Of a stretch of 64,000 bases of DNA, positions 16,249 through 24,402 are shown one piece after another; positions within the stretch are counted from its first letter, which is position 1, and each line of letters begins with the position of its first letter. Both the position numbers and the translations under genes were made by a program. This stretch comes from Gp6-AA40 sp036802945 (lineage in GTDB: Bacteria; Acidobacteriota; Vicinamibacteria; Vicinamibacterales; UBA2999): the NCBI GenBank assembly GCA_036802945.1, contig DAIRVG010000010.1, positions 9,793 through 73,792 of the forward strand, in the 5' to 3' direction. The notes beneath the pieces were generated by a model that did not search any database, was not told the DNA's origin, and saw only the letters and a program-made list of their open reading frames with translations.

Positions 16249-17209
16249 AGTCCGCTCCACCGGCCAGCAGGTACAGAACCGCCATCCGTACGGCCACGCC
16301 GTTGGCGACTTGTTCGAGAATCACCGAATACGGACCATCCGCCACCTCCGACGCGATCTCCACGCCGCGGTTCATCGGTCCGGGGTGCATGATCATCACG
16401 TCGGGATTCGCAAGCTTCACGCGCGCTTCGGTCATGCCGAACACGCTGAAGTACTCGCGCAGCGACGGGAAGTACGCGCCTTCCATGCGTTCGAGCTGAA
16501 TGCGCAGCATCATGATCACGTCGGCGCCGGCCACCGCGTCCTCGACATGGCTCGTCGGCGTCACACCAAATCGCCTGATCTCGGTCGGCATCAGCGTCGG
16601 CGGCCCACACACCCACACGTCGGCGCCCATCTTTGTCAGGAGATGGATGTTCGACCGCAGCACGCGACTGTGCAGCAGGTCGCCGACAATCGCCACCTTG
16701 AGCCCCTTCAGCCGCTTCTTGTGCTCACGAATCGTGAACGCGTCGAGCAGCGCCTGCGTCGGATGCTCGTGCATGCCGTCGCCGGCATTGATGATCGCCG
16801 AACGGCAGATGCGCGACAGGAGATGGCACGCGCCGGATGAGGAGTGCCGGATGACGATCATGTCGGGCCGCATCGCCTCGAGATTCATGGCTGTGTCGGC
16901 GAGCGTTTCGCCTTTCACGACGCTCGAGGTCGCGATTGCAATGTTCAGCGTGTCGGCGCTGAGGCGTTTTTCCGCGATTTCGAACGAGGTGCGCGTGCGC
17001 GTGCTCGGCTCGAAGAAGAGGTTCACGACCGTCTTGCCGCGCAACGCCGGCACTTTCTTGATGGGCCGCGTCGCGATCTCTTTCATCGCGTCCGCCGTGT
17101 CGAGCACAAGCGTGATTTCCTCGGGCAGCATCTCCGCGATGCCAAGCAGATCCTTCGACCGCAGCGAGGTCACCGCCGGCTTCTGTTCCACGTCATGAAC
17201 GGTCGTCAT
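16232..17209 (-). CDS. pyrB: Aspartate carbamoyltransferase catalytic subunit
   Basis: 325 aa. Condenses carbamoyl phosphate with aspartate. The carbamoyl-phosphate loop FFEPSTRTRTSFE, the GDGMHEHPTQALLD motif and the C-terminal MIMHPGPMNRGVE are complete. No pyrI regulatory subunit is present, consistent with control by PyrR instead. It overlaps pyrR by 4 bp at its start and pyrC at its end. Confidence 0.97.
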   Translation of the reverse strand: MTTVHDVEQKPAVTSLRSKDLLGIAEMLPEEITLVLDTADAMKEIATRPIKKVPALRGKTVVNLFFEPSTRTRTSFEIAEKRLSADTLNIAIATSSVVKGETLADTAMNLEAMRPDMIVIRHSSSGACHLLSRICRSAIINAGDGMHEHPTQALLDAFTIREHKKRLKGLKVAIVGDLLHSRVLRSNIHLLTKMGADVWVCGPPTLMPTEIRRFGVTPTSHVEDAVAGADVIMMLRIQLERMEGAYFPSLREYFSVFGMTEARVKLANPDVMIMHPGPMNRGVEIASEVADGPYSVILEQVANGVAVRMAVLYLLAGGADYEEAA

Positions 17210-17763
17210 ACAGTGGCCTCCTGCTGCAATACCACCTCGTCCTGTCCATCCGTTTCCTGGAGCCGCACCCGAACACTTTCCTCGGGGTTCGTAGGCAGGT
17301 TTTTTCCGACGTAATCCGCCTTGATGGGCAGCTCGCGGTGACCACGATCGACAAGCACGATCAGCTGAATCGCCTTCGGCCGTCCGAAATCAATGAGCGC
17401 GTCGAGCGCAGCACGTGTCGTCCGGCCCGTGTAGAGCACGTCGTCCACGAGCAGGATCTTCTTGTCGTCGATCGAGAACGGAATCTCGGTGCGCCGGACG
17501 ACCGGCTGCGGGCCGACGGCGAACCGCATCAGGTCGTCGCGATAGAGCGTGATGTCGAGGGCGCCGGTGGGAATGTCGGTTTTCGTGATCTCGCGAAGCG
17601 TCCGCGCGAGGCGCCGAGCGATGTGCACGCCGCGCGTGCGAACACCGACGAGCGCGAGATCCTCAACACCTTTGTTGCGCTCGACGATTTCGTGTGCGAT
17701 GCGGGTGAGGGTCCGGGAGATGCGGTCCGCGTCCATCACGACGGCGGACTTCGTGTCAGGCAT
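17206..17763 (-). CDS. pyrR: Pyrimidine operon regulator PyrR (uracil PRT homologue)
   Basis: 185 aa. Binds pyr mRNA when UMP is high; many homologues also have uracil phosphoribosyltransferase activity. The PRPP loop ILLVDDVLYTGRTTRAALD and the segment RGHRELPIKADYVGKNLPT are diagnostic. First gene of the leftward pyr operon. A hairpin matching the PyrR target lies right at its ribosome site, so autogenous translational control of pyrR, and by coupling pyrB and pyrC, is likely. Confidence 0.96.
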   Translation of the reverse strand: MPDTKSAVVMDADRISRTLTRIAHEIVERNKGVEDLALVGVRTRGVHIARRLARTLREITKTDIPTGALDITLYRDDLMRFAVGPQPVVRRTEIPFSIDDKKILLVDDVLYTGRTTRAALDALIDFGRPKAIQLIVLVDRGHRELPIKADYVGKNLPTNPEESVRVRLQETDGQDEVVLQQEATV

Positions 17764-17770
17764 GTGTCAC

Positions 17771-17803
17771 CTCTTTGCGACCTCACAGGGTCGCGTTAAA
17801 GAG
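17771..17803 (-). promoter_or_regulatory. PyrR-binding RNA hairpin sequestering the pyrR ribosome site
   Basis: Read on the minus strand: lower stem CUCUUU / AAAGAG, an AAC bulge on the 5' side only, upper stem GCGACC / GGUCGC, and the hexaloop CUGUGA. The known PyrR target has a CNGNGA hexaloop, an upper stem and a 5' purine-rich bulge, all met here. The 3' side of the lower stem overlaps the Shine-Dalgarno AGAGGTGA, 5 bases before the pyrR ATG. Binding would therefore hide the ribosome site. No terminator hairpin is seen, so I favour translational repression. Confidence 0.85.
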
Positions 17804-17810
17804 CTGACAA

Positions 17811-17816
17811 AGTATA
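17811..17816 (-). promoter_or_regulatory. -10 box for pyrR (TATACT)
   Basis: TATACT on the minus strand, placing the transcript start just upstream of the PyrR hairpin. A -35 would fall inside the adjacent repeat and is not convincing. Confidence 0.55.
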
Positions 17817-17900
17817 CCGCAGGCAGCTGGCAGCAGGCAGCCGGCCGCGAAACCGCCGCGTTCGTTACTGCCAGCTGCCAGCTGTCGGCTGCCTCCTGTT
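17817..17900. repeat. Palindromic word repeat between divergent pyr operons, CAGCTGGCAG type
   Basis: Left words AGGCAGCTGGCAGCAGGCAG, right words CTGCCAGCTGCCAGCTG then CGGCTGCC, around a GC-rich loop. Its ends abut the two outward -10 boxes at 17811 and 17903. Confidence 0.8.
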
Positions 17901-17902
17901 GT

Positions 17903-17908
17903 TATACT
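17903..17908 (+). promoter_or_regulatory. -10 box for pyrK (TATACT), leaderless start
   Basis: TATACT ends 7 bp before the pyrK ATG at 17916, so transcription should begin at or next to the A of the start codon. No Shine-Dalgarno fits. Confidence 0.5.
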
Positions 17909-17915
17909 CGCGAGA

Positions 17916-18734
17916 ATGCTCGTCGACGTCGAGGCACGCGTGATTCGCAACACGCGCCTCTCCTCCGACTACAACGTCATCGCGCTCGCTGCTCCAGAGA
18001 TCGCCGCCAACACCGCTCCGGGTCAATTCGTCATGGTGAAGTCCGGCCGCGGCAGGGATCCGCTGCTGCGCCGCCCTTTCTCCGTATTCGAGGTGCTTCG
18101 GTCGGACGGGCGTATCGAAGGCCTTTCGCTGTTGAGCAAACGCGTCGGCATCACGACCGGCATGCTGTTCGATTCCGTCGAAGGCGACGTGGTCTCATGC
18201 CTTGGACCGCTTGGCCGTCCGTTCGAGCCCATCGATCCGCCCGGTGAGGCGTGGTTGGTCGCCGGCGGCGTCGGCCTCGCGCCATTCGCGACCCTCGGTG
18301 ACGCACTGATCGATCGCGGAACGAAGACGACGCTCTTCTACGGAGCGCGCGGTGGCTCAGAGCTCTTCTATCTGGACTGGTTCGAGAAGCGTGGCATCCG
18401 GCTCGTGCTGGCCACCGAGGACGGGAGCATCGGCGATCGCGGCCGCATCACCGTGCCTCTGGAGCGCGAGCTGCAGGCTGCATCCCTCTCGGGATTGGGG
18501 AGTGGCATCATGATCTACGCCTGTGGGCCTGAGCCGATGCTCGAAGCGGTGGCGCACGTGGCCGCCAGGTTCAAGCGGCCGTCGCAGGTGTCGGTCGAAC
18601 GTGTCATGGGATGCGGAATGGGCGGCTGCTACAGCTGCGTGATCCCGGTCCGCGTCGCGCACACGGCGCACCACTACGTCCGGTCCTGCATTGCCGGCCC
18701 CGTGTTCAGGGGAGAGGACGTCGTATGGGACTAG
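17916..18734 (+). CDS. pyrK: Dihydroorotate dehydrogenase electron-transfer subunit
   Basis: 272 aa. Carries FAD and a [2Fe-2S] cluster and passes electrons from dihydroorotate oxidation by PyrD to NAD. The FAD motif RRPFSVFEV, the nucleotide-binding GGVGLAPFATLGDAL and the cluster ligands CGMGGCYSC plus a later Cys (YVRSCIAGPVF) are all present. First gene of the rightward pyrK-pyrD-pyrF operon; it appears to be translated from a leaderless transcript. Confidence 0.95.
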   Translation: MLVDVEARVIRNTRLSSDYNVIALAAPEIAANTAPGQFVMVKSGRGRDPLLRRPFSVFEVLRSDGRIEGLSLLSKRVGITTGMLFDSVEGDVVSCLGPLGRPFEPIDPPGEAWLVAGGVGLAPFATLGDALIDRGTKTTLFYGARGGSELFYLDWFEKRGIRLVLATEDGSIGDRGRITVPLERELQAASLSGLGSGIMIYACGPEPMLEAVAHVAARFKRPSQVSVERVMGCGMGGCYSCVIPVRVAHTAHHYVRSCIAGPVFRGEDVVWD

Positions 18735-18750
18735 CGATGACGTTCGCCGA

Positions 18751-18825
18751 GACGGGCCACGGAGACACGGAGACACGGAGGCCTTACTTGGGATTTGGGA
18801 TTTGGGATTTGGGGTTTGGGATTTG
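18751..18825. repeat. Two word-repeat families fused: ACGGAGAC and GGGATTTG
   Basis: GAGACGGGCCACGGAGACAC then CGGAG words, directly followed by four GGGATTTG copies. Neither has its opposing arm. The last GGGATTTG supplies the pyrD start codon TTG. Confidence 0.85.
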
Positions 18826-19764
18826 ACCGACCTGTCCGTCCAAATCGGCACGCTTCGTCTGGCGAATCCGCTCATAGCGGCGAGCGGATGCTTCGGCTAC
18901 GGCGTCGAATACGCCGAGGCGATCGACCTCTCCACGCTTGGCGGCGTTGCGGTCAAGGGCCTCTTCCTCAAGGAGCGCGAAGGCCATCCGCCGGAGCGTA
19001 TTGTCGAGACGCCGTCGGGGATGCTCAACGCGATCGGTCTGCAGGGCATCGGCGTCCACCGTTTTATCCGTGAAAAGCTGCCGGAGCTGCGCGGGCTGCG
19101 CGCGACCGTGATCGTCAACATCTGCGGTAGCACGCTCGACGAGTACGTCGAGCTCGCGAGAATCCTCTCCGATGCAGAAGGCGTCGCGGCACTCGAGTTG
19201 AACATCTCGTGCCCGAACATCAAGGAAGGCGGCATCACGTTCGGCTGCAGCCTCAACGGCACCTTCGACGTCGTGAGCGCGGTGAAGAAGGTCACCCAGC
19301 TTCCCGTGATCCCGAAGCTCACCCCCAACGTCACCGATGTCGCATCGTTCGCCCGAGCGTCAGAAGAGGCAGGCGCGGACGCGGTCTCGCTCGTCAACAC
19401 GTTCCTCGCGATGGCCATCGATACCGACACGCGCCGTCCGAAGCTCTCGAACATCGTCGGCGGGCTGAGCGGTCCCGCGATCCGTCCGATCGCGGTGCGC
19501 ATGGTCTACGAGTGCCGCCGGGCCGTGAAGATTCCCGTGATCGGTATGGGCGGAATCGCAAGCGCACGCGATGCGCTGGAGTTCATCATCGCCGGCGCCA
19601 CAGCCGTACAGGTGGGTACCGCGAACTTCGTTGACCCGTTTATCTGGAGCAAGCTCCTCGACGGCCTGGCCGACTACATGCGCCGGCACAAGATCGCGCG
19701 CATGTCCGACCTGGTGGGAAGCATCGATACCAGCTCGCGCGAAAAGCAGTGGATCAGCTCCTAG
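18823..19764 (+). CDS. pyrD: Dihydroorotate dehydrogenase, class 1B catalytic subunit
   Basis: About 313 aa. FMN enzyme oxidising dihydroorotate to orotate. The catalytic loop ALELNISCPNIKEGG has the Cys typical of class 1 enzymes, and partnership with pyrK makes it class 1B. Conserved sequence starts at DLSVQIGTLRLANPLIAASG, so the TTG at 18823 is the only sensible start; it is part of the last GGGATTTG word of the upstream repeat and has no Shine-Dalgarno. The stop overlaps pyrF by 16 bp. Confidence 0.95.
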   Translation: MTDLSVQIGTLRLANPLIAASGCFGYGVEYAEAIDLSTLGGVAVKGLFLKEREGHPPERIVETPSGMLNAIGLQGIGVHRFIREKLPELRGLRATVIVNICGSTLDEYVELARILSDAEGVAALELNISCPNIKEGGITFGCSLNGTFDVVSAVKKVTQLPVIPKLTPNVTDVASFARASEEAGADAVSLVNTFLAMAIDTDTRRPKLSNIVGGLSGPAIRPIAVRMVYECRRAVKIPVIGMGGIASARDALEFIIAGATAVQVGTANFVDPFIWSKLLDGLADYMRRHKIARMSDLVGSIDTSSREKQWISS

Positions 19765-20462
19765 TCGCGCTCGACGTCGAGACGGGCGAGCGTGCGATGG
19801 AACTGGCCGCTGCACTCCGCGGCGTCGCCGGTGGATTCAAGGTCGGCAACCGCCTGTTCACCAGCGAAGGGCCCGAGCTCGTGCACAAGCTGGTGGATGC
19901 CGGTGCCCGTGTCTTCCTCGACCTCAAGTACCACGACATCCCGAATACCGTGGAGCAAGCGGTTCAGGCCGCGGTGCACACCGGCGCGTGGATGATCAAC
20001 GTCCACGCATCCGGCGGGAGCGCGATGATGCAGGCCGCCGCACGCGCGGCGCGCGACACCTCCGCAAAGCTGGGACGTCCGTCCCCGGTCATGATTGCGG
20101 TCACGGTCCTCACGAGCATGGACCACGAGGCGCTGCGTGCGGTTGGCGTCGAACGACCTGTGCTCGACCAGGTGCTGGCGCTCGCGCGCATGGCGCAGCT
20201 GGCAGGCCTCCAGGGAGTCGTGGCCTCCGCCCAGGAAACACCTGCCATACGAGAGGCCTGCGGACCGGACTTTCAGATCGTCACGCCGGGAATTCGCGGC
20301 GCATCCGCAGGCACCGAACGCAACGATCAGTCACGAACGATGGGGCCGGCGGACGCTATCCGTGCGGGCGCGAGCTATATCGTGGTGGGACGGCCGATCA
20401 TCGCCGCGCAGGATCCGCGGGCGGCGGCAGAAGCGATCGTCGAGGAGTTGCGCCAGATGTAG
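19749..20462 (+). CDS. pyrF: Orotidine 5'-phosphate decarboxylase
   Basis: 237 aa from the GTG at 19749. Decarboxylates OMP to UMP, the last step of the pathway. The DxKxxD catalytic array is seen as FLDLKYHDIPNTV, the phosphate loop as VTPGIRGASAG and IVVGRPI. It overlaps pyrD by 16 bp. Its TAG stop (20460-20462) lies inside a perfect 30 bp palindrome, so the repeat now defines the end of the gene. Confidence 0.96.
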   Translation: MDQLLVALDVETGERAMELAAALRGVAGGFKVGNRLFTSEGPELVHKLVDAGARVFLDLKYHDIPNTVEQAVQAAVHTGAWMINVHASGGSAMMQAAARAARDTSAKLGRPSPVMIAVTVLTSMDHEALRAVGVERPVLDQVLALARMAQLAGLQGVVASAQETPAIREACGPDFQIVTPGIRGASAGTERNDQSRTMGPADAIRAGASYIVVGRPIIAAQDPRAAAEAIVEELRQM

Positions 20463-20488
20463 AGGCGGACCTTAAGGTCCGCCTCTAC
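20459..20488. repeat. Perfect 30 bp palindrome, GAGGCGGACC type
   Basis: GTAGAGGCGGACCTT and its exact reverse complement with no loop. It contains the pyrF stop codon and lies between convergent pyrF and pal, so it could serve as a two-way hairpin terminator, though no T-run follows. Confidence 0.9.
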
Positions 20489-20499
20489 GATCGATTGGG

Positions 20500-21078
20500 T
20501 TATTTCGCCGTAATGATGAAGTGGCCGCGGCGGTTCATTGCCCAGCACGCCTCGGTCATCTCCATGCAAAGGGGCTCTTCTTCGCCCTTGCTGATCGCGA
20601 GCATCCGATCCGCGGCAATCCCCAGGCTGACCAGGTAGTCCTTCACCGAGGCGGCGCGGCGCTCACCAAGCGACAAGTTGTACTCATTGGTGCCTCGCGC
20701 GTCAGCGTGCCCCTCGGTGGTCACCCTGATTGACGGCCACCGGCGCATGTAGTCGGCGTTGCGCTGCAGGGTCGCGCGCGCATCGTCTCTTAGTGTCGAC
20801 ATGTCGTAGTCGAATGCGATGTCGCCCAGCGGTCTCTCCGCGTTCAGCTGGGCGAGCGTCTTCGCAGCGAAGATCTCGTCTTCAGTCAGCGCACGCGGCG
20901 GCGGCGCCGGCGCTGGTGGCGGCGGAGGCGGTGGCGGTGGCGGCGGCGGCGGCGCAGCTACTGGCGGCGGAGCCGGAGGCGGCGGCGCGGGCGGCGGTAT
21001 TTTCTTCGCACATCCCGTCAGCACAATCACCATCGTGAGGACGATGGCTGTTAAAAAAGATATGCGGGGCGAACTCAT
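20500..21078 (-). CDS. pal: Peptidoglycan-associated lipoprotein, OmpA-like
   Basis: 192 aa. Lipoprotein signal LTAIVLTMVIVLTGC gives Cys24 as the acylated residue, followed by a linker of about 35 residues that is almost only Pro and Ala, then the OmpA-C domain. The peptidoglycan-binding marks TTEGHADARGTNEYNLSLGE and the Arg of RRAASVKDYL are present. It should tie the outer membrane to the wall. Genes for Tol proteins are not in the window. The proline tract probably lets the domain reach the cell wall. Confidence 0.9.
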   Translation of the reverse strand: MSSPRISFLTAIVLTMVIVLTGCAKKIPPPAPPPPAPPPVAAPPPPPPPPPPPPPAPAPPPRALTEDEIFAAKTLAQLNAERPLGDIAFDYDMSTLRDDARATLQRNADYMRRWPSIRVTTEGHADARGTNEYNLSLGERRAASVKDYLVSLGIAADRMLAISKGEEEPLCMEMTEACWAMNRRGHFIITAK

Positions 21079-21152
21079 AGAGGCGCTCTCCTGAGTGGGT
21101 GGTGCGTTGGGGGTGCCGCGAGGAGCTTACAGGCCGATCCTCGGAGTGTCAA

Positions 21153-23609
21153 TCAAGGCGAGACAGGAGTGACGCGAAAATCGAAGATACGCAAGCCGAG
21201 ATGGCGCGTGTCGGCGGTGCCTTCAGCCGGGCCTGGAAGGTAAACGCGATCGGTTTCGATCGCGACCGCGCCGCCGGATCGCGCCAGCTCCTCCGCCGGC
21301 ACGGTAACAGTCCATTCGAAGTCGGCGTCGGGCTGAAACTGCGCGATGGTGGCACCACCCGCGGTCACTTTCACGGTCGGGGGCGCATCGAGATAGCGCA
21401 GCGGCGACTCGCCGCTGAGCGTCAGCTGAACGGGCTGCGACGGACCCTTGATCTGAACGACAGACCGCTCGCTCGTCCATCGCCACTTCAGGCCCGTCTC
21501 AACGGTGAACTCCTCCTCGTGCCACCCTTCACCGTAGCCGTAAATCATCTGCGCGGCGGGCTGGATGTCGAATTGACGGATGGCGACGGGCGCAGGCTGC
21601 GCCGGGTTGAGGCTGCGTGACGAGATCGTGAGGCTCGCGAATGTTCCTGGTCCGGCAATGCCCTGCGGCAAGTCTATGAACCGAAGGAAGTTGCGATCCT
21701 CGAACGGCAGCGTCCAGCGATCGACACGCGCGCCATCGACGGCGAGCTCGAGCTCCGCGTCCGCATCGCCTTCATTGCCCAGGTGCCGTCCACCCACGAC
21801 GAGATGAAAGGCGCCGGGACGCCGCCGCACAAATGCCTCGATCGGACGATGGTCCGGTCCCATCGCCGTCGCTTGGGTGATGCCACCCGTCTCCGGGGTC
21901 AGTGACCATCCCTGCCCCGTAAACCACCCGGGCACAGGCAACCTGTACCAGTCGACGCCAAGAGGACGCGTCCCGCTCAGCTCGGGACGCTGTTCCACGG
22001 TCCACCGGTAGCGGACGACGTCGTGACGGCTCTGCGGGTCGATGAGCGCCAGATCAGTGCGGCGCTCGTCGGCGAAAAACCAGACCGGGGCGGTGCCGCC
22101 GCCTCGCCAGTAGTCCACAAGACCCAGCCACTCGTACTTGGTCCTGGGCTCGACAATGTGTAGCGGGCCGGTATCGGCGGCCTGCAGCGGACGTCGTACG
22201 CCGTAGTGGCTGTAAACGGCAGCGGGAGGTTGCACCCGCGCACGTTGAACGGCATCGGCAATGGCGCGAAACGCCGGGTGCGGATCGCGGCCGTAAGCGG
22301 CGGCGCCCGGAACCGCAACTATCAGCGCGGATACGACGAACGGGACTGCCACGACCGCGGTGAATCGACCCGCCAGCGCGATGCCCCGCGCCGCCAGCCA
22401 CGCGATCGCGGGCAGCACGGGCAACGCGTAGCGGACGGTAATGGTCTCCTGGAATAGCAGGTGGAACGCGAGATACGGGACAAACGCGATGACGAGCAAC
22501 AGCAGCGCACGCCATTCGCGCAACAGCATGACCAACGCACCGATCGCGGCAGCCAGCGTCACAGCCACCGCGAGCGGGATCGATGCCCACGGGAGCACCA
22601 GCGTCTGATAGAGCGCGCTGGCGAAATGCCGCGGCGTCGGAGTCGCCCAGAGCATGTCGACCCACGCGAAGTCCTCGCCAGCCTGCGAATGGAGTGCGGC
22701 CAAGTAGGCATCAATGCCGCCACTGGCGACCACAAGCGGGACGCCCCACGCGAGACAGCCCGCGGCAAATGCCGCGACCGGCCGCCACCACGTCTTGAGG
22801 TCCCGCTGTTCCAGCAATACGAACGCGAGCACGGGGACCGTCAGCACCGCGGTCTGCACGCGAATGCCCGCCGCAATCGCGGCCAACAGGGCGCCCTGGA
22901 TGAGGCGCGCTTGGATCGCGGAGCGTCCACCTTCGCTCTCCGAGCTTCGGCGGCCACGAGAAGGTCCGCGGCGCAGGAGCAGTGCCTGAGCACCGATCGC
23001 GAGCGCAAGACCAGGCAGATCGCTCATCGGCCGCAGGCCGGACATCCAAAATAGCGGCGACGCCGCAAGCAGGAGCGTCGCCCACATCACCGCCCGACCC
23101 GCCTCATGCGCGTCAATTCCCAACTTCCAACTCCCAACTCCCAAGGACCCTGATGCCGCGACATCCCGGCTTCTTGAGAGTTGGGAGTTCGAGGTTGGAA
23201 GTTGACCGGATCGTTCGGCCAACGCGGCAAAGAAAAACCACGCGGCAATAATGCAGCCCGCTCCTCCTATCGCCGACCACACGGCAAGCGACCACGCTTC
23301 CGCGCTGACGCGGGTCATCGACGAAACGCGTTCGACGATCGCGAGAGATATGTGGCCCATAACCATATACACCGGGTATCCGGGAGGGTGCGGCTGGTGC
23401 AACGCGGGGTTGAATTCGCGCAAGCCGAGCGCGAAGTTGATGGAGTCGATGTCTTCGAGAGAAGGCGCGAGAAATGGAATATGTAGCGCGAGGTAGATCA
23501 CCGCGACGAGCCACGGAGTCACGGAGGCACGGAGAATCCTTTTGGGCTCCGTGTCTTCGTGTCTCCGTGGCCCGTAATCGTCAGGCTGGGCGGAGGACGA
23601 CACCTTCAT
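21153..23609 (-). CDS. Large GT-C type membrane glycosyltransferase with repeat-derived segments
   Basis: Up to 818 aa from the ATG at 23609. The first half has about ten membrane helices, with an early acidic pair (LEDIDSINFALGL) and HQPHPPGYPV like GT39-type enzymes; the second half (from about residue 480) is a soluble, probably periplasmic, beta-rich domain. Three parts are encoded by intergenic-type repeats: residues 12-33, residues 135-166 (cytoplasmic loop, reading SNSQLSRSRDVAASGSLG) and residues about 219-228. The true start is uncertain because the repeat covers the N-terminus. It overlaps the end of larE. Confidence 0.75.
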   Translation of the reverse strand: MKVSSSAQPDDYGPRRHEDTEPKRILRASVTPWLVAVIYLALHIPFLAPSLEDIDSINFALGLREFNPALHQPHPPGYPVYMVMGHISLAIVERVSSMTRVSAEAWSLAVWSAIGGAGCIIAAWFFFAALAERSGQLPTSNSQLSRSRDVAASGSLGVGSWKLGIDAHEAGRAVMWATLLLAASPLFWMSGLRPMSDLPGLALAIGAQALLLRRGPSRGRRSSESEGGRSAIQARLIQGALLAAIAAGIRVQTAVLTVPVLAFVLLEQRDLKTWWRPVAAFAAGCLAWGVPLVVASGGIDAYLAALHSQAGEDFAWVDMLWATPTPRHFASALYQTLVLPWASIPLAVAVTLAAAIGALVMLLREWRALLLLVIAFVPYLAFHLLFQETITVRYALPVLPAIAWLAARGIALAGRFTAVVAVPFVVSALIVAVPGAAAYGRDPHPAFRAIADAVQRARVQPPAAVYSHYGVRRPLQAADTGPLHIVEPRTKYEWLGLVDYWRGGGTAPVWFFADERRTDLALIDPQSRHDVVRYRWTVEQRPELSGTRPLGVDWYRLPVPGWFTGQGWSLTPETGGITQATAMGPDHRPIEAFVRRRPGAFHLVVGGRHLGNEGDADAELELAVDGARVDRWTLPFEDRNFLRFIDLPQGIAGPGTFASLTISSRSLNPAQPAPVAIRQFDIQPAAQMIYGYGEGWHEEEFTVETGLKWRWTSERSVVQIKGPSQPVQLTLSGESPLRYLDAPPTVKVTAGGATIAQFQPDADFEWTVTVPAEELARSGGAVAIETDRVYLPGPAEGTADTRHLGLRIFDFRVTPVSP
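22927..22970. repeat. Repeat words inside a coding sequence, CGAAGCTCGGAGAGCGAAGG type
   Basis: On the minus strand GGCCGCCGAAGCTCGGAGAG then CGAAGGTGG, next to an AAGGTCCGCGG half word. It encodes a Ser/Arg/Gly-rich loop (GRRSSESEGGRS) in the gene at 21153. Confidence 0.55.
23113..23206. repeat. 94 bp palindromic element, GGGAGTTGG type, inside a coding sequence
   Basis: Left arm CCCAACTTCCAACTCCCAAC, loop with GATGCCGCGACATCC, right arm GAGAGTTGGGAGTTCGAGG then TTGGAAGTTGA. It matches the intergenic element at 56270 in both arms and loop. Its length and phase keep the reading frame of the glycosyltransferase. Confidence 0.9.
23511..23574. repeat. Palindromic element, ACGGAGAC type, over a gene start
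   Basis: GACGAGCCACGGAGTCACGG ... GTGTCTCCGTGGCCCGT. Both outer flanks match the elements at 57225 and 61296. Read through by the N-terminus of the gene at 21153. Confidence 0.9.
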
Positions 23610-24402
23610 TCAGGCTGCCCATCCGGTACCCGCGCGGGTCGATCGTGACCTCGTCATAGCCAAGTGCGCGTACTTCGCGCACGATCCGCTCGCTGGTTTC
23701 CGCTTCCAGCGCGCGCGGGAGCTCGTCGCGCCCGATCTCGATCCGCGCCTCCTCGTCATGGTGACGCACGCGGCACACGCGGAAGCCGAGGTCACGCAGC
23801 ACGCTCTCCGCGCGCTCGATCATGCGCAGTTTCTCGCTCGTGACTTCGGAGTGGTAGGGAATCCGGGACGACAGGCACGCGGATGCAGGTTCGTCCCACG
23901 TCGGCAATCCCGCGCGCCGCGACAGCGCGCGGATGTCTGCCTTCGTCAACTCCGCGTCATCGAGCGGACTGCGGACGGCGAACTCACGCGCTGCCTGGCG
24001 CCCCGGACGGTAGTCGCCGCGGTCGTCGGCGTTCGCGCCATCGACGATCGTCTGGAAGCCCCGCGACGCCGCGACGCCACTCAGCGCGGTGTAGAGCTCG
24101 TGCTTGCAGAAGTAACAGCGATTCGTCGGATTCGCGCGGTAGTCGAGCCGCTCCACTTCGCCGGTGTGGATGATCTCGTGGTGAAGACCGAACTCACGTG
24201 CGACCGACAGCGCAAGCTGCCGGTGGCGATCGGGATAGCTGGGACTGTCGGCCGTGATGCAGAGAGCGCGGTCGCGGCCAAGCACTTCAGTGGCCGCCCA
24301 CGCCAGGAACGCGCTATCGACGCCGCCGCTGAACGCGACGATGACCGAATCGAAGCCCGCGAGGATGTCAAAGAGGCGCCGATGATCGGGCGCCTGGCTC
24401 AC
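23581..24402 (-). CDS. larE: LarE-type ATP-dependent sulfur transferase
   Basis: 273 aa. LarE adenylates and sulfurises the pyridinium dicarboxylate precursor of the nickel-pincer cofactor of lactate racemase, in many homologues by giving up its own cysteine sulfur. The PP-loop IVAFSGGVDSAFLAW, the NRCYFCKHELYT motif and EPASACLSSRIPY with the sacrificial Cys are present. No larA, larB or larC is in the window. It overlaps the zinc-ribbon gene by 4 bp, a pairing of note. Confidence 0.9.
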   Translation of the reverse strand: MSQAPDHRRLFDILAGFDSVIVAFSGGVDSAFLAWAATEVLGRDRALCITADSPSYPDRHRQLALSVAREFGLHHEIIHTGEVERLDYRANPTNRCYFCKHELYTALSGVAASRGFQTIVDGANADDRGDYRPGRQAAREFAVRSPLDDAELTKADIRALSRRAGLPTWDEPASACLSSRIPYHSEVTSEKLRMIERAESVLRDLGFRVCRVRHHDEEARIEIGRDELPRALEAETSERIVREVRALGYDEVTIDPRGYRMGSLNEGVVLRPA

